From assembly GCA_035772405.1 (NCBI GenBank), contig JAYKKM010000310.1, positions 1,145,001-1,209,000 of the forward strand: a DNA stretch of 64,000 nucleotides, written 5' to 3'. This document shows, one piece after another, positions 10,159 through 21,952 of this stretch. The notes beneath the pieces are model-generated. The model was not told where the DNA came from. It ran no database searches and saw only the letters and a list, made by a program, of their open reading frames with translations. Origin of the DNA: Chrysogorgia sp. JL179-B06. Taxonomy: Eukaryota > Cnidaria > Anthozoa > Scleralcyonacea > Chrysogorgiidae. Within the stretch, counting starts at the first letter, position 1. Each line of letters starts with the position of its first letter. The position numbers were made by a program, and so were the translations under genes.

Positions 10159-13100
10159 TTATTCCATAGTACATAAGCTAAAAAGATGAGTTTTTAAACG
10201 TGATTTAAATATAGTAACTGACTCTGAAGTTCTAATGTTGGTAGGAAGAGCGTTCCAGAGTCTGGGAGCAGCTATTGAAAATGCGCGGTCCCCATAAGTT
10301 ACAGAAGTAGACTTGGGGACTATAAGAAGTCCCTTAGAACTGGAGCGCAAATTACGAGCTGGAGTATAACCAGTAACAAGACTTTCTAAATACAATGGTG
10401 CGAGAGCATTAACTATCTTATAAGTAAATAACAAGAGTTTAAAGGAGATGCGTTCCCTTATCGGTAGCCAATGTAAAGAATGCAATATTGGTGTTATGTG
10501 TTCTGTACGTTTGACTCGAGTGACTAGCCTGGCTGCAGAGTTTTGAACACGTTGGATCTTGGATATTTCTTTGGAAGGAAGCCCATATAACAGTGAGTTA
10601 CAGTAGTCTAATTTAGACGTAATGAAGGCGTGCACCAAACGTTCTGTGTCGGATCTACTCAGGTACTTTCTGATTCTACCAATAGATCTGAGAGAGTATT
10701 GCGCTGAACGACAAATTTTATTGACATGAGCAGACATTGACATATGACGATCAAAAATTACACCAAGATTACGGACATCCGTGGTAGTTTCTACGGAGTA
10801 GTTGCCAATTGTGATATCATAAATAGGTTCTAGATGGGAGAACCGCGAAAGAAAGTGGACAATTTCTGTCTTTTTCTGATTACAGGCTAGCTTATTTCTG
10901 AGAAAAAAACAAATGGACATCCTCGACGCAGCGATTTACTCTTTCCAATGTCGCCTGTCTGCAAGAAGGATTCATAGTTATATATAATTGAGAATCGTCT
11001 GCATACAGCATACATTCAAATCCGTGTGAGTGAATTATATCTTGTAAAGGAGCAAAATACAAAACAAACAATATCGGACCAAGAACCGAGCCTTGAGGAA
11101 CGCCAGACGTAAGAGGTTGGGGATCTGACTCTACATTTCCTATGACAACTTTCTGTGTGCGACCATGAAGGTATGACTTGAACCAGTGAGAAACTGTTCC
11201 AGAGAAACCAAACTGAGTGATTAGTCTGTTGATCAAAATGTCATGGTCAATGGTATCAAATGCAGCCGATAAATCGAGGAGGACTAAAATGACTTCTTCC
11301 TTACTATCAATGGCACGAAGGATATCGTTATGTACACGTAAAAGTGCAGTTTCTGTGCTATGATGTTCTCTATAGGCTGATTGTAAACTAGGATAGAGAC
11401 TATTATTAACGAGGTAGTTGTGAGACTGACGGGCGACTATCCGTTCCAGAACTTTGGATAGAAAGGCAAGGTTTGTAATTGGTCGGAAATTACTGAATTC
11501 ATCAGAATCTAGTGACATGTTTTTGATAGAAGGTAGAACGCGACCTTTCTTGAGAACAGTAGGAAAGACTCCAGAACTTAATGATGAATTTATAATTGCA
11601 GTAATTATAGGTAATACTGTGTCAATGCATGATTTCAAAATCTTAGTTGGTACCGGATCCAATGGACAGGACTTAGATGGTGAGTCCATAATAACCCTGC
11701 GTATAGTTTCCATGGGAACCTCGTCAAATTCTGCGAATGTACTGCAGCAGGAGTAGTTGGTATTACTAGACATTTCCGTTTCAGATAACAGAGACAACTT
11801 TTGGCGAAGTTTTTCAATTTTATCCAAAAAATAAAAACTAAACCTCTCTGCAAGCTCCTCGGGAGAGTCATGGCATGGGAGAGGACGTATAGGTTTTATC
11901 TTGAACATGCCATCAATCAGACGGAAGAGGTTTTTCTGATTCAGATTCTCAATCTTGCTCTTGTAATATTGAACCTTGGCATTTTCTAGTAGTTTGGTAT
12001 AGACATGACATTGTTGCCGGTAGATTTCTTTGTGTACTACAAGACATGAAGCTCGAAAAGCTCGCTCACAATGACGCCTTTCACGCTTGGCAGCGCGCAG
12101 TTCTTCATTGTACCAGGGTGCGTGTGGACGTAGCGTGATAAAACGTGAGATCTCTGGCACGTGTTTATCTAATGTATCTTGTAGTACAGAATTGTATGAA
12201 TTTACAAGCGTTTCGGCATCTGAGGGGAAGTCACCACATAATAGTTGCGAGTTGGTCAGATCTAACGTAAAACTATCCATATCCATGTCCCGTAGACAGC
12301 GATGTTGGAAGTGGGATTTTGAAGATTTCGGTCTTGCAAAGGCAACTGAGCATACCACAGCATTGTGATCCGATGGTAAGTCAGATACAATGGAAAAACC
12401 AGATAACATTTGATTTTCCTCTCGATCGATGATTAGATCCAGGATATGGCCGCTACGATGAGTGGGATGTAACACATGTTGTTTAAGGCCAGCAGACTCC
12501 AATATATCCTTAAACGACGCCGCACAATGGTCAGTGGTAGAGTCCATATGAAAGTTAAAGTCACCGGCTAACATAAGATAGCCTGATGTCACAGTGACTA
12601 TTTCAAGAAGTGACGAGAAGTCTCTGAAAAACATAGCTGGTGTTGCCTTGTTTCTTTTCGATGGCGGAGGTCTATAAATCGTCACTAGCCTAATATATGA
12701 ACTACCATGGCTAATGCCAAGGTCCATATACTCCATGGATGAAAAATTGGAGCGCTCATTCTCTTCAACCACGAAACCTTTACGCAGGAAAATTCCTATC
12801 CCACCCCCTGTTCTGTTTATACGAGGGACATGGTAGAACTTAAAGTCTTTCAGTGTATTTAAGATCTCAGCAACAGTATTATTGTCGTGATAATCTCCTG
12901 AAAGCCAAGACTCTGTGATGGCAAGGATATCCAGATGTTTCGTGATAATAAAATCGCAGATCGAGGCAGATTTTTTATTCAGAGAATGCGCGTTCCACGT
13001 AGCAAACTTAATGCTTGTCCATAGCTTGCAATTATCTATTTTGATGTTGATTAGGTTTGATAGGTTAGCCCCTTGGGACGGCTGATTCAATTTCGGTCTT

Positions 13101-13726
13101 CGTATAAATGTAACTCGTTTAGAAATCTGTCTCTCTCTTCTAAGCCGCACCAGTTTTCCACTACGAACACCACGAGTGCGAAAAAGTCCTTGTTGTTTAA
13201 GATTTGTTATCACTAGATAAGGCAAGTGAACGGTGCCATATTTCCTGAGCGAAACCAATTCTGTTTTGGAATAATTATACTTATGGTAATTACCAGTAAT
13301 GGCAGCTAAATGTGTAGGTTTGTGTTGATTTCCAATGTTCTCTGCTACCCTCGATCCAGATTGAAAGCCAGGCCCTGGGTTGGAAGAAATATCAACACAT
13401 ATTGTCAGGTCAACTTGAAATGGCTTTGATGGGAGAACCAAACATGTCACTCCGTGTTTTGTAGACTTGACAACGGCGAGCGAAATCCTGAATTGAGATT
13501 CGAGTTCGCTTCGATTAATCTTGACTCGCTGAATTAAGACAGGCTCAAAACAACCAAAATATTGCCCATCCTTATGCAATCTATGTGTTTCCATGAAGAT
13601 AACGTTCTTGGACATTAAAAGAGGACGGAACTCCAGGTAAAATCGCGATCGAATTGTAGAAAATATTAAAATACTTAGGAGCACAGAATATAAACCGGCG
13701 GCCATCATGGCGCTCAATGTCATCAT
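10159..13726 (-). pseudogene. LINE polyprotein: N-terminal region with 2A-like site, APE endonuclease, reverse transcriptase
   Basis: The first 944 codons run without a break. Residues 8-25 are hydrophobic and signal-like. A 2A-like DISSNPGP lies at residues 112-119. The APE endonuclease starts near residue 240 (ATWNAHSLNKKS, ITESWL, LAGDFNFH, LPSDHNAVV). The RT follows, with LLDLSAAFDTIDHDIL, SGVPQGSVLGPILF and the catalytic YADDSQLY. The frame ends at about 10895, where a run of seven T on the coding strand holds one extra base. The next frame resumes at once with RNKLACNQKKTEIVHF and runs to the stop at 10159 with the conserved C-terminal part (WLPIRERISFKLLL; APRLWNALP). The protein would nick target DNA and copy its own RNA there. 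This is the best preserved element in the window. Confidence 0.9.
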
Positions 13727-13924
13727 TCAAGATCTAATGCGTTAGCTAAGTAATCACGCGTGTGTTATACCTTGTCATCCCAAAGACACCGATAGCATTG
13801 GAAGGCTACGTTTTCATTAAGTATTCTTATCCAAACCATAGTAAACTTTGAACAATGCTGCGGGTTATATCAGCGAAGGAAAGCCGTGTGTTTGAAGGTA
13901 AAGTAAGATACTGTAACTATTGAA

Positions 13925-14500
13925 CTTATGTAAGGTTTTAGGTAAGTGGAATGGAACTTCTTAAAATTCTAAATAACTTAAGTTTCCTGATCATTCTCTC
14001 TACATGAACTCTTGCTTTGGCAATCCTATGTGTTAAAGTTGAAGCATGGGCAGAAACATTTCTTTCTCATAATCGGGGAGTTAATAGCTGGACATTATGG
14101 ACAGCCAGTAAATCTTGTATGTTGAAACCTTTATCTGCCATAACAACATCACCATCCTGAAGTAGATTTAAGAATCCACTTTTCCTGATAATGGCTTTGT
14201 CACTGAGCATCTTTGAAATGAAATTAAAATGGGAGATAGGAAAACCAATAGCTTAAAGGTGTTTGCTGACTTGTACTGGCTATGTGTTTGTCCTTGACTT
14301 GATCGTCGTGATGGATTCAGTGCAATCTATTATTTCTCTCAGGTTGGAAAACGTCTGAAAAACTTCTGGTTGTTTTAAGCCTCCATGTCTGAGAGTGTTG
14401 CAAATGAAAGAAGAAATTTAAGCTCTTAATTGGAAAGAAACAACACCCAGCTTGTGAATATTCGGCTACATGATGAAGCAGAAATACCAAAAGTATCTCC
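13925..14500 (-). pseudogene. DDE_4 (IS5/Harbinger-superfamily) transposase relic
   Basis: Minus-strand frames spell the core of a DDE_4 nuclease in order: REIIDCTE (first catalytic Asp) near 14330, SDKAIIRKSGFLNLLQDGD then VVMADKGFNIQDLL (second Asp) near 14100-14200, and IAKARVHVERMIRKLK (Glu) near 13960. All three catalytic positions can still be read, although stops and frame shifts separate the pieces. The strings match the THAP-associated/ISL2EU style of DDE_4 proteins. An isolated open piece at about 15230-15440 could be part of the same gene, but I could not recognise a THAP finger in it. Confidence 0.75.
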
Positions 14501-16487
14501 AAGCATAACCAGTGTAGGATTTCGCTTATATATAAATAGGGTCATCAGAAGTTGCTCTTTAATTGTTAACTGTTGCCTTTCCTCTTTTTGCTACAGGAGA
14601 TTAAATACATTGTCATTGTTAATTATTATAACTTATAAACTAAAATATAAAATTATCGTTTACTCTTATAATTGTAAAGGAAATTATCCATCACTAAAAA
14701 ATACCTCACCTACTGTATTGTCTTATTACCTCACCTAATTATTGTTTTAGTTGTATTACTTCTTTTCCATAACTTAATTTTTTTGCTTTCTTTTACATGG
14801 CTGTAAATCAACTCATTAGACTTTTGGTTAGCCCTTAGAGAAATAACAAAGAAATAGAAAAATAAATTAAAGAAATAATATGCATACATACATGTATATA
14901 TTAAAAGGTCAAACGCAAATGATCAGCTTAATTTTAATCTTTATATTGATATAGAGTTGCAAATGGTGTTTCTTGGATCGTTCAACAGAGCCATCGACAA
15001 ATGTCTCCGTATTTGCTTATTGTCCTCTAGAACATTTTCCGGGTAAGGAGAAATGTCCAAAAGTTCGATGTTAGTCTATCAAAATTAAAGCAAATTTAAT
15101 CTCAGTGACATGACATGGTATTACGTGAGACGATTTTGTTGGTGTTGTATTTTGCAAAAGACAAGTCGGGTGGAAATAAAGTTACCTGTGCGTAGACATT
15201 TTTGGTTTCGGCAACAGGTGAATTCGGAGGTGAAATAGATGGTTGATCAGTTTCCAAGTTCTCTGTATTGGTAGTCCCTCACACGAGCCACTCTCATTTA
15301 CAGCCTGTGAGTTGGATCTTTAATAGGGATTTGATTTTTGCTTTTCATAATCACATCTCTGGTTATCTTTATTGCCCAGCCAGCATGGTCCCTTATGGAT
15401 TGCAGAAAATGCACTTCCACACCATTCATTTTTAGGTGCATGGGTTTCTTCTATTTTACTATCGTTTCTATCGATACCGGTATGATATCCCGACCGAAAA
15501 CGCTGTAAAAACAGTTGCAGGATTGTTTAACAGTTGCAGAACAGTTACAGTGAAAGGTCATTTGCCATTGTCTGGGCAGAAAATCAGGTTATCCCATCAA
15601 TTTTGTAAATCGATATATTGCAGGTCATTAGATCTTTCACTAGCAAATATCTTCGAGTTTTGACTCCCAGAAAACAAAGTAACAAACTCGAACCAAGTTT
15701 AAGACATCATATATACTCATGGTAACGACTCTTACATTGACAGAAAAGAACAGACAGTAGATGTGTCAACAGAAGTTGTAAAGCTCAGAAGAAACATATT
15801 CACTATCCATATCGTCTTGCAAACTCAAGTTAGAGACCTCATCTGAATAAAATTTACTCACCATTTTTGTTTTTCCGATATCTGTTTTTAAAGTGGTTTT
15901 CACCCATGCTTTTATAACCCCAAAAATAACTTGTACAGATTGCATGATATTTATAAACAAACGTTTAATAACTTACAATAGCTTACCCATGACAACACAT
16001 GCGCACTGCGTGCGACATTTTAGGCTTTGTGCAAGTGCTGGTTATTTCTAAAATTCCTACAGACTATTTGACAGTATTTGTCTAATTTCCTTTGTTTGCA
16101 TTTTTAGCATCACAATATGTGATTATATCTTGTACACAAGTCGCCAACAAGATGTAGTGGAACACAGAACAGTATTCCCTGAAGAGATTTTGGAGATACC
16201 GGCAAATCTTAACTGGATATTTTCTCTAAAAGGGTGGAAATACTATCGCCAAGTTCTGGAAAGAATAGTTGCTTTGTCTTTGTGTTTAACTGTTGCAGAC
16301 ACAGCAGAAACGAGTGAGTCAACTATTGCAAAAATAATAATTCAAGTGAAGAAAATGTTGTAATTGATTTTCTAAAAGAAGTATCAAGGTGTTTACATGG
16401 TTGTTACGAGAATGTTCAACACAAAATATGCTAAAAAAGGATAAGGCGTGAAAGAAACTTTGTGTGCCTGCCCAATAATTTGGGCAT
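14501..16487. other. Mostly non-coding, AT-rich
   Basis: Short open pieces only. On the minus strand, about 15440-15230 reads MHLKMNGVEVHFLQSIRD and stays open for some 60 codons; I do not recognise it. Nothing else is supportable. Confidence 0.35.
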
Positions 16488-16490
16488 CTC

Positions 16491-16699
16491 CTTCGTGTAC
16501 CGGACACACAATCGACACAGACTATGTCATAGACACATGCATCAAGGTTATTTTCTCAAGATTCAGAAGCTTTACAATAACAAAAATGCTACCCATAACC
16601 CAAATATAAACTAGTCCTAACCTTGAAATAAAGGAATACTAACCCTACTTTTAAACTAAATATTTCAATGATGTAATATTCTGTGTCCGGTACACGAAG
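16491..16699. mobile_element. Short inverted-repeat element
   Basis: CTTCGTGTACCGGACACA at 16491-16508 is repeated in reverse complement at about 16682-16699. The roughly 170 bp between them hold no ORF. The shape fits a MITE; no target duplication was established. Confidence 0.5.
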
Positions 16700-16705
16700 T
16701 AAGAG

Positions 16706-17869
16706 CCATAATTTGTCATTAAAGTAAAAGTGGTCTAGTCTTATTGGTTCATGTATTATGCAAAACATATCATGCTAAATTATATTCTCAGCACTTTGAG
16801 CTGCTTAGTCGTATACAAGTCAAAGGATTTGAGTGAAGCCAAACCAAGCAGATTGGTTACTTGACAACACACCTACATATAGTTACAGTTCAACATATTG
16901 AAGTTCAGGCCATTTTAAGCATGTAAGAGATACTTTTAAAAAAGGAGCTGAAACTTGCAGAATTCAAGTGTTGAAAACAGATAGTACATCTGTTAAATGG
17001 GAAAACAGTATCGAATGGATTTGATGAAGCGTTTAGAACAAGATATTTTGGTGCAACCTGGTAAATTTTTGTTCATTCCCATTGCAGAAACTATTGAATT
17101 TCTTGTTTACTTACATACAGCAGTTGAAAATATTGTAAAAGTTCAACTTTTGAAGGACAAAGTGACAAAGCCATTGTAAAATGTTCCTTGGAAATCTTAA
17201 GCCAAAATGTTGAATTATGTGAACTGTGGTACAAGTTTTTGGTGAGGGTAATGGTGAATTACTTGAGGCAGGTCCTGTATTGTGAAGTCAAAACAACAGA
17301 TCATTAGAGAGCAATTACAATTAAAAGCACATAAACAAAGCTCATCACTCAGGGAATCATTGAGAAAAGTTCCTAAGTTCCTTTTCAATATCTCATTTAT
17401 TTTGTTAATTTTACCAACCATGTCTCATATACATACGCTCTGTTTAATTTTGTCACCACAACCAATCATTTTATTATCTCTAAAAAACATGAACAGGTGA
17501 AAGTAATACTTAACAGTATACTTGTGATCACTGATTATGTATGATATAAAAATTACCCAAATGCAAAATGTAGTTGCAATGTAAATACAAAAAAGGGTTT
17601 CATTATAGTCCTATGGTCAATAACTGTTATAGTGCAATTCCTACACCCCTAAATTGATAGTAACCATAATAGAGCCAGTGTGTTTTGTTTTTTATTAGCT
17701 TAAAGAGGATGCCTAATAAAGATGTTTGATGGTCAACAATACTTCAACAATGCACAAGTTGTTAGTTTACAGTGTAAATTATGTAATCGGAAATGCTTGC
17801 TTGAAGGCTTTCCAAAGTCGACTTGAATTCCCTTTACTATTGTCTATCTACTTAGTGAAATAGACAGAT
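16706..17869. other. Gene-free AT-rich stretch
   Basis: Two short open frames (plus strand 16997-17179 and 17282-17500) show no motif I know. I treat them as chance ORFs. Confidence 0.35.
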
Positions 17870-18370
17870 TTGGCATTAAGAATTCCATGACTCACTGCAT
17901 TTCTTAGTTTTCTATACATCTCCCAGTGATACCCAGAATTTGCCGATCTAGCTTTCTTATGATAATCGCGGTCATTCATCAACTTAGCTATTCTATTGTT
18001 CATCCAGGGAGTCGAGGAGCCACATGTGCATAGCTTCTTGATAGTCGCATGAGCGTCAGAAACACATTATACAGTTCATACCAAGTCTTCAGAGAGTCCT
18101 CAATACAATCACAATTGAAGGCTAGATGCCAGCCAAGGTACGGGACGCAGGTCCTCAACAAATGATACCTTGTTGTAAGACTTAAAAGATCAGTACTCTA
18201 TTATCTTAGGTAAGTTCTTTGTGACACCAGACTTGTAAACAGTATACACAAGGGAATGATCACTAATCCCGAGATGAACAACATCTGTTTCCACAGGGCT
18301 ATTCCATTTAATATCCACACCCCCTATCGAGGATACATTGTTTTAACATAATGACCCCTGAGGAATTCCA
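17870..18370 (-). pseudogene. LINE endonuclease C-terminus and linker relic
   Basis: The minus strand reads LGISDHSLVYTVYKSG near 18250, where SDH is the conserved C-terminal catalytic motif of APE endonucleases. The post-endonuclease linker follows: PWMNNRIAKLMNDRDYHKKA, then GYHWEMYRKL near 17900. There is one stop in between and frame changes. It belongs to a different LINE lineage from the 10-kb element, judging from the linker wording. Confidence 0.7.
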
Positions 18371-18507
18371 GGTCAATGTTTCTGCCTAAGTTTTTCTGCT
18401 TTAAGTTCGGCGAGTGAGTTCGGAATTGAAGATAATACTCCATTGCATAAAGGCTGGAATCTGCTTGGTTCTGCTTCACCGCTCCCTAATGCCAATCTTT
18501 CCACAAG

Positions 18508-20731
18508 TTAATGCTTTTGTCCTAAGGATGAAACACCACAGGTTTTACATTGTTGTTTCAATTCTGCAACAGATTTTTTATACAACTTATGACCCCGCCA
18601 TGTTTCCCTTGCAATATCGTGCTGGAAATCTTTCTGTTCTTTATCACGTTTCAGTTGAAAATATTTCTCCACATCCTCTACAGGAATCCAAGTGAGAGTT
18701 GCTATGCCAGTCAGTACGTTGTCTGGTGGCATATTGTCTTTGATAAAGAAAGTGTCTAAAATTTGCGATGGTAGGAATAATGCTGGTGTTTCAACTGCCA
18801 TCTCACTGAATAGAAGATACGTCTTCTCAGCTGAAAGGTAACGGAGTTCTCCATTTGTTTCAAGCCATGCTACGTAATCTGGAATGGGCTGAAGCTCAAA
18901 ATTATTGTGGCTCTCATTGCCATAAAGCGTTGTGGAGTACTTATCCTTGCATTCCGAGCATCTATCTTCGTTCTTCTGCATTATCAATTCATAGTCAGTG
19001 AAATAGCTACCTTCAAAATGTTCTGGTACATCCCAGATCTCTATCAAAGCCTGAAAATAGGGGTTGCATCCACTCCTTGGTGCGTACGTCCACTGACATT
19101 CCTCCTTTCTTTCTTCTGATAGTTTTAAAAATTATTTTAGTCTATCTTCGTCATCAAATATGTCATTTCTGTTAATTCCTCTGAAACACTAAGGAATCTA
19201 CCAGCAAAACGAGCTTCCGACAAACAATCCTTTACATCACTAGCCATCTTCTCCATATTTTCAAGGTGTTCCTTGCTTCCAATTGGTGGGTTGGAATGGA
19301 TTTGCTTGCTATTGAAAGCGCCATGTCTTGACAAAGCAGTGTTTTCAGCTGCATGAACTCTTTCCACAAAATTCCTTTTGCTGTGGTATTCGGCAAACAA
19401 TCGCTGTCTTATTTTTTGCAATCCCAACAGACGCAATATCCTCGCCAAGCACATCTGAGTCAATGGACTGTCTGGGTCTTCACCATGGCCATTATCAACC
19501 ATGAATGTTAGTAATGATTTTAGTTTACCTGGTGTCAGGTTCCTAAAAATCCTGTCTAAAGAAGGTCTTGTTATTAGGTAGAGCATTTCATTCATTGCAC
19601 AAAATGTTGTTTCATGTTCAGTGAAAGCAATGTTGATGAGGAGTACCGCGCATCCTGTTCTAGTAACTTTGACTGTTTTTTTGGGTTTTAATATCTGAGC
19701 TCTGGGAATTAGGCCAATTAAAAAAAAAATTCTGTTTTTCATCGCCGCCCACCCCTGGGAAATTGGCCGCCCGGAAATTAATTATTTTTAATATTAAATC
19801 GGTAATTGGTCGGAAGACATCGGAAACCGAACATTGGCGGCCGTGTTTTGTAAATAGGCATGATTTAGCCAACAATGCCCTTCGTTACTCATGTTTTTTC
19901 GCAACGTCGTGCCAGCAGAGTACCGATCTATCAATATAAAAGAGCTTTGATAGATTGCTGTGACTATTTCGTGCACAAAGGGACCACAAACGAAGTGTAT
20001 GAATTTCATACTATGAAATGGAAAACAGCCTTTAACGCGCTTTTTTTAATAAAAGCGAAATAGGCTACTTACGCTATTAATAAAAAAATAAAAAACAAAA
20101 TAAAAAACCGCCCACCCGCCCCACTTTTTTCAAAAAAAATGATGAAAAACAGAAATATTTTTTTAATTGGCCTTAGTGGAGGAGTCGAGAAATAAATGCG
20201 TCATCCGTTTGTCCGGCTCTAATCAAAAGTGTGGTGTTCATAGATTATGGGTTTCCAACTTTTACCAGGATTCTGCACAGGTTGAATATCTCTGCAAATT
20301 ATGGATTTAGCATCGAGATTCTTATTTACGTCCTCCAGATCTCGAATATTCTCTTCAATGCTTCCAATGCTTCTTGTTTCTTTCGGGACTGATACCATTG
20401 CTTGGACATACATTTAAAAGGAACATTGGCGTGGTTGACTTTCTCATCGCTGCGAACCTCTTCTTGAAACAACTCGTTGACCTTGACCGGCAATGTAAAA
20501 ATCTTGGCATGCTCTTGGTACGCTTCTGCTTGTTTATGAGTCAATGGTGTTTGATTTTTAAACAATTTTTTTGACAGCTTCCGGAAAGGCAACTTTTGCT
20601 TTGTTATTTGCAAGCCATACCACATCGCCGACAGTCTTGGAAAAGGTAATCTGGATTCTTCACATTTTCCCACAGTTCTCGACGCTCTCAGATTTTTCTT
20701 TTCATTTAGTGGAAAGGCGTGAACCTGCAAA
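18508..20731 (-). pseudogene. Unnamed repeat-encoded protein with an N-x-V-E-R motif, split by a MITE
   Basis: The exon opens after a TTTGCAG acceptor near 20732. It reads as a charged protein to about 20173, is cut by a 461-bp insertion, and resumes in frame at 19711. Visible pieces are EIWRT, KSWKPIIYEHHTFD, then FTEHETTFCAMNEMLYLI, RIFRNLTPGKLKSLLTFMVD, KRNFVERVHAAENTALSRHG, and a C-terminal stretch ending VAELKQQCKTCGVSSLGQKH that resembles a SAP helix pair. Defects are a frame change near 20350, in-frame TAG and TGA near 20217 and 20203, and a frame change plus TAA near 19130. I cannot name the family; I recall similar multi-copy anthozoan proteins. The N-x-V-E-R motif also occurs in the 58.8-62.5 kb gene, which hints at a shared nuclease fold (inference). 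Confidence 0.55.
19712..20172. mobile_element. 461-bp inverted-repeat element with TTA duplications (Harbinger-like MITE)
   Basis: The ends are GGCCAATTAAAAAAA...TTCTGTTTTTCATC and its inverse, about 33 bp each, followed inward by CGCCCACCC motifs. TTA stands directly outside both ends (19709-19711 and 20173-20175), the 3-bp duplication typical of PIF/Harbinger insertions. Removing the element with one TTA rejoins the flanking coding sequence in frame. Confidence 0.8.
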
Positions 20732-20739
20732 TTAAACAA

Positions 20740-21572
20740 AATCGTACGGTGTAGTGCAGATTATTATTATTATAAGCCAAACCCAATGGTTTGATGGGAT
20801 ATGCATATATTGTATATAACAAAATTCCATAAGCATTCAAGGGTCTGAATATAGATAAATGTCAGCAAAAAAACATGGAGCAAGGAGTGTGCCATTTTCA
20901 CAATATTATGCCTTTTATATAGTCATGCAAACATTTTATCACTCTGTTACACTACAAAAGCTGAATGTAACATATATAGGCGATAGATTTGATCTTTCGA
21001 AGTGACGATTTTTACACCTCCGCCAAGGTATCTCAGGGCTAGGGTGTCTCTCGATGTGTTTAACAAACTAATTGATTAAGTTTTTATTTATGCATGGACG
21101 ACTTGTAACGAAATATTGTTGTTTCGGTAACATGTTGCATTAAAAATCATTCCGTGCCATATCACCTGAAGACCTTCTTTTCTTTTCTTTTTATTTTACA
21201 AGCTTTGCCAAAAAGGTGGCAGGGATGTCCCACAGAGTTTGTTGCTCCATTACGGGGTCCCTATGATATAAAACAAGACACCTGCTAGGTGTTAACTTGG
21301 GCTACCTATTGGGGAGCAGGTGCCGGCAGTGTGTGATACAGAATCGAAAATGAAAAAAATATGGCACCAGACACAGTTCTAAAATGCGGTGCCTTATTAC
21401 AATTTTAGAGAAGAGGGGGCTTATTACTATTTTAGAGAGGAAGGGGGACTTAATAAATTTTGTCACTCTAAAAGGGGGGCTTTATTAGAGAGATTACAAT
21501 AAGGGACTAGAAAGTCATGCGGGGTAAAAATATGACTAAAAATATATTTAAATAGAACTATCGACTGGGCCA
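20740..21572. other. Gene-free stretch
   Basis: A short run of TTA/TAA repeats at about 20760-20775 and low-complexity words. The segment from 21390 to 21500 contains three loosely repeated phrases around GGGGGGCTTTATTA / GGGGGCTTATTA. No gene seen. Confidence 0.4.
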
Positions 21573-21935
21573 TATAGTTGGATTGTTTTTCATAATTAAT
21601 GAACAATCACACAGGAACAAGAACTGAACGAAGTCTAAGTAATAACAGTACATATGTTAAATTGTGCAAATAGTTCGATTGTTTTTCGCAAAGGACAATC
21701 ATGCAGGAACAAGAACTGAAAGAAGTCTAAGTAATAACAGTACATATGTTAAATTGTGCATTTAGTTCGATTGTTTTTCGCAAAGGACAATCACACAGGA
21801 ACAAGAACTGAACGAAGTCTAAGTAATAACAGTACATATGTTAAATTGTGCATATAGTTCGATTGTTTTTCGCAAAGGACAATCGTGCAGGAACAAGAAC
21901 TCAACTTATAATAGTACATATTGTAGTACATATTG
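21573..21935. repeat. 92-bp minisatellite, about 3.8 copies
   Basis: The phrase TAGTTCGATTGTTTTTCGC recurs at about 21575, 21671, 21763 and 21855, giving spacings of 96, 92 and 92 bp. Each unit holds GATTGT ... ACAATC, which can pair as a 6-bp hairpin stem, and the phrase GGAACAAGAACTGAA. The last copy is truncated. It lies directly 3' of the 2A-containing ORF on the minus strand. Confidence 0.9.
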
Positions 21936-21952
21936 TATTAATGTTTGTACTC

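Larger units (their letters stand above)
10031..13735 (-). mobile_element. Nearly full-length APE-type LINE (CR1/L2-like)
   Basis: One large minus-strand coding region is followed by a short 3' UTR. The UTR reads TTGTAAACGCATTGAGG... and ends in an ATT-type microsatellite at 10032-10059. That tail style is typical of L2/CR1 relatives. No target duplication was identified. The 5' boundary is put just upstream of the ORF start. Confidence 0.8.

Noticed and set aside
10890..10905. Programmed ribosomal frameshift in the LINE
   Set aside because: A T7 run is slippery, but these LINEs normally encode endonuclease and RT in one frame. A sequencing or mutation indel is simpler.
11454..12368. Plus-strand ORFs opposite the LINE
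   Set aside because: Shadows of the LINE coding strand, with no motif of their own.
21573..21935. CRISPR-like array
   Set aside because: The whole 92-bp unit repeats, with no unique spacers, in an animal-type genome. It is a minisatellite.
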